Position numbers and translations under genes: made by a program. From the NCBI RefSeq assembly GCF_004348675.1, contig NZ_SMKN01000007.1, positions 21,989 to 85,988 of the forward strand: 64,000 nt of DNA, given 5' to 3'. Within the stretch, counting starts at the first letter, position 1. Each line of letters starts with the position of its first letter. This DNA comes from Micromonospora sp. KC606. Its GTDB lineage: Bacteria > Actinomycetota > Actinomycetes > Mycobacteriales > Micromonosporaceae. The notes beneath the pieces were generated by a model that made no database searches, was not told the DNA's origin, and saw only the letters and a program-made list of their open reading frames with translations. Positions 59,277 to 64,000 of the stretch are shown piece after piece.

Positions 59277-61334
59277 TTGACCGCACAGCCTGACACCCGT
59301 TACGGGGCCGACGACCTCACCCATCTGGAGGGCCTGGACGCCGTCCGCAAACGTCCCGGCATGTATATCGGCTCCACGGACAGCCGTGGCGTGGGTCACC
59401 TCGTCAACGAGATCCTCGACAACTCCACCGACGAGGGTGTCGCCGGTCACGCCGCGAAGATCGTGGTGATCCTGCACGCCGACGGTTCGGTGCAGGTCGA
59501 CGACGACGGGCGCGGCATCCCCACCGACGTGCACGCCAAGTCCGGCATCTCCGGAGTCGAGCTGGTGCTCACCCGGTTGCACGCGGGTGGCAAGTTCGGC
59601 GGCTCGGGCTACAAGACCTCCGGTGGCCTGCACGGTGTCGGCGCGTCGGCGGTCAACGCGCTGTCCCGGCGCTTCGACGTCACCGTCCGGCGCGGCGGCA
59701 AGATCCACGCGATGTCGTTCCGGCACGGCGTGCCGGGCATCTTCGACGGCGACGGCCCGGACGCCTCCTTCACCCCCGGCCCCGGCCTCCAGGTTGTCGG
59801 GGCGATGAAGCGCGGCCAGCGCAGCGGCACCTCGATCCGTTACTGGCACGACGTCCGCTACTTCGAGACCGGCGCGACGCTCGACGTCGACGCCGTGCGG
59901 ACGAAGCTGCGCAACACCGCCTTCCTGGTCCCGGGGGTGGACTACCGGCTGCGCGACGAGACCGTCGAGCAGCCCACCGAGGAGCGGTTCCACTTCCCCG
60001 AGGGCCTCACCGCCATGGTGGAGTTCCTCGCCCCGGCCGGCGACCGCCCGGTCTCCGGCACCCTCCTGGTCACCGGTGAGGGGACGTACCGGGAGAACGC
60101 CGCCGACGCCAACGGCGTCATGCAGGCCAACGTGCCGCGTCGCGCCGAGGTCGAGATCGCGTTCCGCTGGGGCACCGGCTACGAGCGCACCGTCGAGTGC
60201 TTCACCAACACCATCCGCAACGCCCACGGCGGCACCCACCGCAAGGGCTTCGAGCGGGCCCTGGTGCGGACCCTCGCCGACGCGGTCCGCAACGCCCGGG
60301 GCCTGCTCAAGGCCAAGGAGGAGCCGCCCACCCTGGACGACGTCCTGGAGGGGATGACGGCGGTGGTGCACGTGCGCATCCCCGAGCCGCAGTTCACCTC
60401 GCAGACCAAGGACGAGCTCTCCACCGCCGGCATCACCAAGGTGCTCCAGTCCCTCGTCGAGCAACATCTCAAGACCTGGCTGGACGACCGCCGGACGAAG
60501 GCCGAGGCGCGCACCGTCCTCCAGAAGATCGTCGACGCGGCCCGGGTGCGGCTGACCCAGAAGCAGCAGAAGGACGCCGCCCGGCGCAAGACCGCGCTGG
60601 AGGGGGCGGCCATGCCCGCCAAGCTGGTCGACTGCCGATCGGCCGGAATCGAGCGCAGTGAGCTGTTCATCGTGGAGGGGGACAGCGCGCTGGGAACGGG
60701 GCGACTTGCCCGATCTTCTGAATATCAGGCGCTTCTTCCGATTCGCGGCAAGATCCTCAACGTGCAGAAGGCGAACCTCCAGCAGGTGCTGGACAACGCC
60801 GAGTGCGCCGCGATCGTGCAGGTGCTCGGGGCCGGGTCGGGGCGTACCTTCGACCTGTCCGCGATGCGGTACGGCCGGGTCCTGATCATGGCGGACGCCG
60901 ACGTGGACGGCGCGCACATCCGTACCCTGCTCATCACGCTCTTCGCCCGCTACATGCGGCCGCTGATCGAGGCCGGCCGGCTCTACGCCGCGATGCCGCC
61001 CCTGCACAAGATCACCACCAGGGGGCGCAGCCCGCAGACCGTCTACACCTACACCCAGGCCGAGATGGAGGCGACGGTCCGCAAGCTGGAGAAGGCCGGC
61101 AAGCAGATCGTCACCCCGATCCCGCGCTTCAAGGGTCTCGGTGAGATGGACGCCGACGAGTTGTGGGAGACCACCATGAACCCGGCCACCCGGGCGGTCC
61201 GCCGGATCACCCTCGACGACGTCGACGCCGCCGAGCGGATCCTCGAACTGCTGATGGGGGAGAAGGTCGAGCCGCGCCGCAACTGGCTGATCGAATCCTC
61301 CGACCGGGTCGACCGGGAAGCGATCGACGCATGA
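59277..61334 (+). CDS. parE: DNA topoisomerase IV subunit B (GyrB/ParE family)
   Basis: A 685-residue ATPase subunit of a type IIA topoisomerase. The GHKL ATP site has LVNEILDNSTDEGVAGHAAK, VQVDDDGRGIPTDVHAKSGI, LHAGGKFGGSGYKTSGGLHG, VGASAVNALS. The TOPRIM domain is ELFIVEGDSALGTGRLARSS and RVLIMADADVDGAHIRTLLI, with the C-terminal part ending near PRFKGLGEMDADELWETTM. TTG is the start. Its codons from 60693 to 60743, directly after EGDSA, are unusually A+T-rich and rare (GGA, CGA, CTT, TCT, GAA, TAT, ATT), while the protein is normal. parC follows 38 bp later. Confidence 0.96.
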   Translation: MTAQPDTRYGADDLTHLEGLDAVRKRPGMYIGSTDSRGVGHLVNEILDNSTDEGVAGHAAKIVVILHADGSVQVDDDGRGIPTDVHAKSGISGVELVLTRLHAGGKFGGSGYKTSGGLHGVGASAVNALSRRFDVTVRRGGKIHAMSFRHGVPGIFDGDGPDASFTPGPGLQVVGAMKRGQRSGTSIRYWHDVRYFETGATLDVDAVRTKLRNTAFLVPGVDYRLRDETVEQPTEERFHFPEGLTAMVEFLAPAGDRPVSGTLLVTGEGTYRENAADANGVMQANVPRRAEVEIAFRWGTGYERTVECFTNTIRNAHGGTHRKGFERALVRTLADAVRNARGLLKAKEEPPTLDDVLEGMTAVVHVRIPEPQFTSQTKDELSTAGITKVLQSLVEQHLKTWLDDRRTKAEARTVLQKIVDAARVRLTQKQQKDAARRKTALEGAAMPAKLVDCRSAGIERSELFIVEGDSALGTGRLARSSEYQALLPIRGKILNVQKANLQQVLDNAECAAIVQVLGAGSGRTFDLSAMRYGRVLIMADADVDGAHIRTLLITLFARYMRPLIEAGRLYAAMPPLHKITTRGRSPQTVYTYTQAEMEATVRKLEKAGKQIVTPIPRFKGLGEMDADELWETTMNPATRAVRRITLDDVDAAERILELLMGEKVEPRRNWLIESSDRVDREAIDA

Positions 61335-61372
61335 GCCCGCTGACCGCCGCGCACCCAGAAGGAAGCTGAACG

Positions 61373-63862
61373 ATGGCACGCCGCAAGGACGACCGCGCCA
61401 AGGTGGACCTGTCCGCCTTCGACCAGGCCGGCGCGCGGGTATTCGACAACCCGCTGGTCACCGAGGTCTCCGACTCCTACCTGGAGTACGCCTTCTCGGT
61501 CATCCACTCCCGCGCCCTGCCCGACGCCCGCGACGGACTCAAGCCGGTGCACCGGCGCATCCTGTACTCCATGCACGAGAACGGTTTCCGGCCGGACCGC
61601 GCGCACGTCAAGTCGGCCCGCGTGGTCGGCGACGTGATGGGGCGCTACCACCCGCACGGTGACACGGCGATCTACGACGCCATGGTCCGGATGGCGCAGG
61701 ATTTCTCGCTCAACGCGCCGCTCATCGACGGGCATGGAAATTTCGGAAGTCCAGACGATGGACCGGCTGCGGCGCGCTACACAGAAGCACGCATGTCCCG
61801 GGAGGCGATGCTGCTCGTCGGCGAGCTGGGCGAGGACACCGTCGACGTCGAGCCCAACTACGACGGCTCGCTGACCCAGCCCACCGTGCTGCCGGCTGCC
61901 TTCCCCAACCTGCTGGTCAACGGCGCGTCCGGGATCGCGGTCGGGATGGCGACGAACATGATCCCGCACAACCTGGGCGAGGTCGTCTCCGCCGCCCGCT
62001 GGCTGATCAACCACCCGGACGCCACCCTCGACAGGCTGATGGAGTTCGTCCCCGGGCCCGACCTGCCCACCGGAGGTTTGCTGCTCGGCCTGGACGAGGT
62101 GCGCCGGGCGTACGAGACCGGGCGCGGCGTGGTGCGGATGCGCGGCCGGGTGGAGATCGGTCCCCTTGAGGGCAGCCGGGGCCGGCAGGCGATCACCGTG
62201 GTCGAGCTGCCGTACGGCATCGGTGCGGAGAAGGTCATCGCCGCGATCACCAACGAGGTGACCAAGACCAAGCGGCTCACCGGCATCGCCGACGTCAAGG
62301 ACCTCACCGACCGGGAGAGCGGCACCCGCCTGGTCATCGAGTGCAAGGTCGGGGTCAACCCGCAGGCGCTGCTGGCCGATCTCTACCGGCTCACCCCGTT
62401 GGAGCAGTCCTTCGGCGTCAACAACCTGGTGCTGGTCGACGGCCAGCCGCGCACCCTGGGCCTCAAGCCGCTGCTGGAGGTCTTCCTGGCCCACCGGTAC
62501 GACGTCGTGTCCCGGCGCAGCGCGTACCGCCGCCGCAAGCGCCAGGAGCGGCTGCACCTGGTCGAGGGTCTGCTGATCGCCCTGCTCGACATCGACAAGG
62601 TGGTCAAGCTGATCCGGGCCAGCGAGGACGCCCAGGCCGCCAAGGACGGCCTGATGCAGAGGTTCAAGCTCTCCGAGATCCAGGCCACCTACATCCTGGA
62701 CACCCCGCTGCGCCGGCTCACGAAGTACGACCGGATCGAGCTGGAGGCCGAGCAGGAGAGGCTGCGTGGCGAGATCGCCGAGCTGTCCAGGATTCTCGAT
62801 GATCCGAAGGTGCTGAAGAAGGTCGTCTCCGACGAGCTGGCCGCGGTGGTCAAGCAGTTCGCCGCGCCGCGCCGCACCACCCTGGTCGACGGGGACCTCA
62901 AGGAGGTGCTGGCCGCGTCCGCGCCGGCCGGCCCGCTGGAGGTGGCCGACGACCCCTGCCAGGTGATCCTGTCGGCGACCGGCCTGGTCGCCCGGACAGC
63001 GGCCGAGTCGGAGGAGACCTCCGAGGGGCGTCGGCGTAACGGCCGGGTCAAGCACGACACGGTACGCGCTCTCGTGCACACCACGGCCCGAGGTCGGGTG
63101 CTCCTGGTGACCAGTGCCGGCCGAGCCTTCAAGATCGACGTGCTGCCGTTGCCGGTGCTGCCGGAGCAGGCCGGCACCGTGTCCCTGCGCGGTGGCATGG
63201 CCGCCGCGGAACTGGTGCCACTGGAGCCGGGGGAGACGGTGGTCGGCCTGGCCCCGCTGGGCCCGGCCGCGCAGGATTCCCCGGGGCTCGCCCTGGGCAC
63301 CCGGCAGGGCGTGGTCAAGGTGTGCGCCCCGGAGTGGCCGGTCCGCTCGGACGAGTTCGAGGTGATCGGGCTGCGCGAGGGCGACGAGGTGGTGGGGGCG
63401 ACCTGGCTGACCGACGGGCAGGAAGCCCTGACCTTCGTCACCAGCGAGGCGTCGTTGCTGCGGTTCGCCGCGACGCTGGTCCGCCCGCAGGGGCCGAAGG
63501 GCGGCGGCATGGCGGGGGTCAACCTGCCCGCCGGGGCCCGGGTGGTCTTCTTCGGCGCGGTCCGCACCGACGACCCGGTGCACGGGGAGCCGATGGTGGT
63601 CACCTCCACCGGGGCGACGGTCAAGGTGACGCCGTTCGGGGCGTACCCGGCGAAGGGGCGGGCCACCGGCGGAGTGCGCGCCCATCGGTTCCTCAGGGGG
63701 GAGACGGACGTGGACGTCGCCTGGGTCGGGCCGCGCCCGGTCGGCGCCACCGCCACGGGCGAGCCGGTGGAGCTGCCGGCGGCCGACCCGCGCCGCGACG
63801 GCTCCGGATTCGCGGTGATGCTCGGCCCCACGGTCGTCGGCCACCTCATCGAACGGGACTGA
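61373..63862 (+). CDS. parC: DNA topoisomerase IV subunit A (GyrA/ParC family)
   Basis: An 829-residue DNA breakage-reunion subunit. [40 protein letters not shown] is the start of the winged-helix domain. [20 protein letters not shown] holds the quinolone-pocket helix. The catalytic Tyr is in [20 protein letters not shown]. The C-terminal beta-pinwheel has repeated G-R-x-x-x-V segments such as [27 protein letters not shown] precedes the ATG. Around the catalytic Tyr the codons (GGA AAT TTC GGA AGT CCA ... ACA GAA GCA) are atypical for this gene. A strong terminator follows. Confidence 0.96.
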   Translation: MARRKDDRAKVDLSAFDQAGARVFDNPLVTEVSDSYLEYAFSVIHSRALPDARDGLKPVHRRILYSMHENGFRPDRAHVKSARVVGDVMGRYHPHGDTAIYDAMVRMAQDFSLNAPLIDGHGNFGSPDDGPAAARYTEARMSREAMLLVGELGEDTVDVEPNYDGSLTQPTVLPAAFPNLLVNGASGIAVGMATNMIPHNLGEVVSAARWLINHPDATLDRLMEFVPGPDLPTGGLLLGLDEVRRAYETGRGVVRMRGRVEIGPLEGSRGRQAITVVELPYGIGAEKVIAAITNEVTKTKRLTGIADVKDLTDRESGTRLVIECKVGVNPQALLADLYRLTPLEQSFGVNNLVLVDGQPRTLGLKPLLEVFLAHRYDVVSRRSAYRRRKRQERLHLVEGLLIALLDIDKVVKLIRASEDAQAAKDGLMQRFKLSEIQATYILDTPLRRLTKYDRIELEAEQERLRGEIAELSRILDDPKVLKKVVSDELAAVVKQFAAPRRTTLVDGDLKEVLAASAPAGPLEVADDPCQVILSATGLVARTAAESEETSEGRRRNGRVKHDTVRALVHTTARGRVLLVTSAGRAFKIDVLPLPVLPEQAGTVSLRGGMAAAELVPLEPGETVVGLAPLGPAAQDSPGLALGTRQGVVKVCAPEWPVRSDEFEVIGLREGDEVVGATWLTDGQEALTFVTSEASLLRFAATLVRPQGPKGGGMAGVNLPAGARVVFFGAVRTDDPVHGEPMVVTSTGATVKVTPFGAYPAKGRATGGVRAHRFLRGETDVDVAWVGPRPVGATATGEPVELPAADPRRDGSGFAVMLGPTVVGHLIERD

Positions 63863-63877
63863 CCCAATTCACGGCAA

Positions 63878-63905
63878 GGGCCCGGAAGCGAGTGCTTCCG
63901 GGCCC
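63878..63905 (+). terminator. Strong terminator after parC
   Basis: GGGCCCGGAAGC (63878-63889) and GCTTCCGGGCCC (63894-63905) form a perfect 12-bp stem with a 4-nt loop, 15 nt after the stop. Confidence 0.88.
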
Positions 63906-63930
63906 CCGCCGTCCCCGCCGCCCTGCGGTC

Positions 63931-63985
63931 GATCATGAGGTTGTCGCCCTGACCGCCAACGTGTCGCGGCGGCAACTTCATGATC
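63931..63985. repeat. Palindromic intergenic element
   Basis: GATCATGAGGTTG (63931-63943) is matched by CAACTTCATGATC (63973-63985), an inverted repeat with one mismatch around a 29-nt G+C-rich centre that can also fold. The form (ATGAT arms, GTTG/CAAC inside) is like interspersed intergenic repeats of Micromonosporaceae. No gene lies here before the window ends. Confidence 0.6.
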
Positions 63986-64000
63986 ACCAGGCCGGGTGGG

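Noticed and set aside
1..64000. tRNA, rRNA, CRISPR arrays, transposases, integrases, phage structural genes
   Set aside because: Searched by eye for TΨC-like GGTTCGANTCC segments, regular spaced repeats and typical protein motifs; none found. The holin-X-like protein at 38616-39050 is a host gene family.

Overview
The window is very high G+C actinobacterial DNA and looks like Micromonosporaceae (Micromonospora/Salinispora type). The evidence is the near-universal G/C third codon position, GTG and TTG starts, many 4-bp stop/start overlaps (ATGA, GTGA), leaderless promoters of the form TANNNT placed 6-7 nt before the start codon, the phosphatidylinositol mannoside genes pgsA-patA-pimA beside thrS-HIT and pdxST-yebC (a block syntenic with mycobacteria), XRE(DUF5753)-DUF397 regulator pairs, and a ParE/ParC pair. 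No rRNA, tRNA, CRISPR array or insertion sequence was seen.

Layout. 1-3315: DNA polymerase III alpha (minus strand, C-terminus outside the window). 3575-4960: an ECF-type sigma factor and a secreted protein. 5087-10440: a PadR-membrane protein-two-component-ABC exporter cluster with a perfect palindromic operator over a leaderless PadR promoter. 10553-13391: DUF402 protein, beta-lactamase-fold serine hydrolase, and a divergent TetR with paired palindromic operators. 13411-16388: an accessory patch with a truncated VapC, a twice-frameshifted GntR regulator, an intact XRE/DUF397 pair, and three small genes of unknown function, of which two are interrupted. 16442-29926: conserved housekeeping block (yebC, pdxT, pdxS, pimA, patA, pgsA, HIT protein, thrS) with an EF-G paralogue, an aldo/keto reductase and a maltokinase-cap-like protein inserted. 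30123-44970: YcnI-like protein, ADP-ribosylglycohydrolase, OmpR/kinase pair, adenosine deaminase with methyltransferase, aldo/keto reductase, cold-shock protein, a DUF4235/DUF3618/holin-like membrane trio, MscS channel, DUF1206 protein, lipoprotein, GNAT, RecQ-family helicase. 45028-47617: a DrrAB-like exporter with divergent TetR and duplicated operator.

47637-58950 is one long minus-strand polycistron of ten closely spaced or overlapping genes. It encodes every step from sedoheptulose 7-phosphate to an ADP-activated heptose (GmhA, bifunctional HldE, and GmhB fused to a GT9 glycosyltransferase), plus another GT9, three further glycosyltransferases, a classical SDR, a carbamoyltransferase and, at the end, a type IB topoisomerase. 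No HldD epimerase is visible. In a Gram-positive lineage without LPS this predicts a carbamoylated D,D-heptose-containing surface glycan or glycolipid, and it is the best candidate here for an under-described system. The window ends with parE-parC (59277-63862), a strong terminator and a palindromic repeat.

Two layers of structure go beyond the gene list. Both topoisomerase IV genes carry short rare-codon tracts at classic intein-insertion motifs (EGDSA and RY|TEAR), which may be footprints of lost inteins. One glycosyltransferase of the heptose operon is written in a codon dialect unlike its neighbours. Lengths and residue positions were derived by reading; family assignments rest on motif recognition, without database searches.
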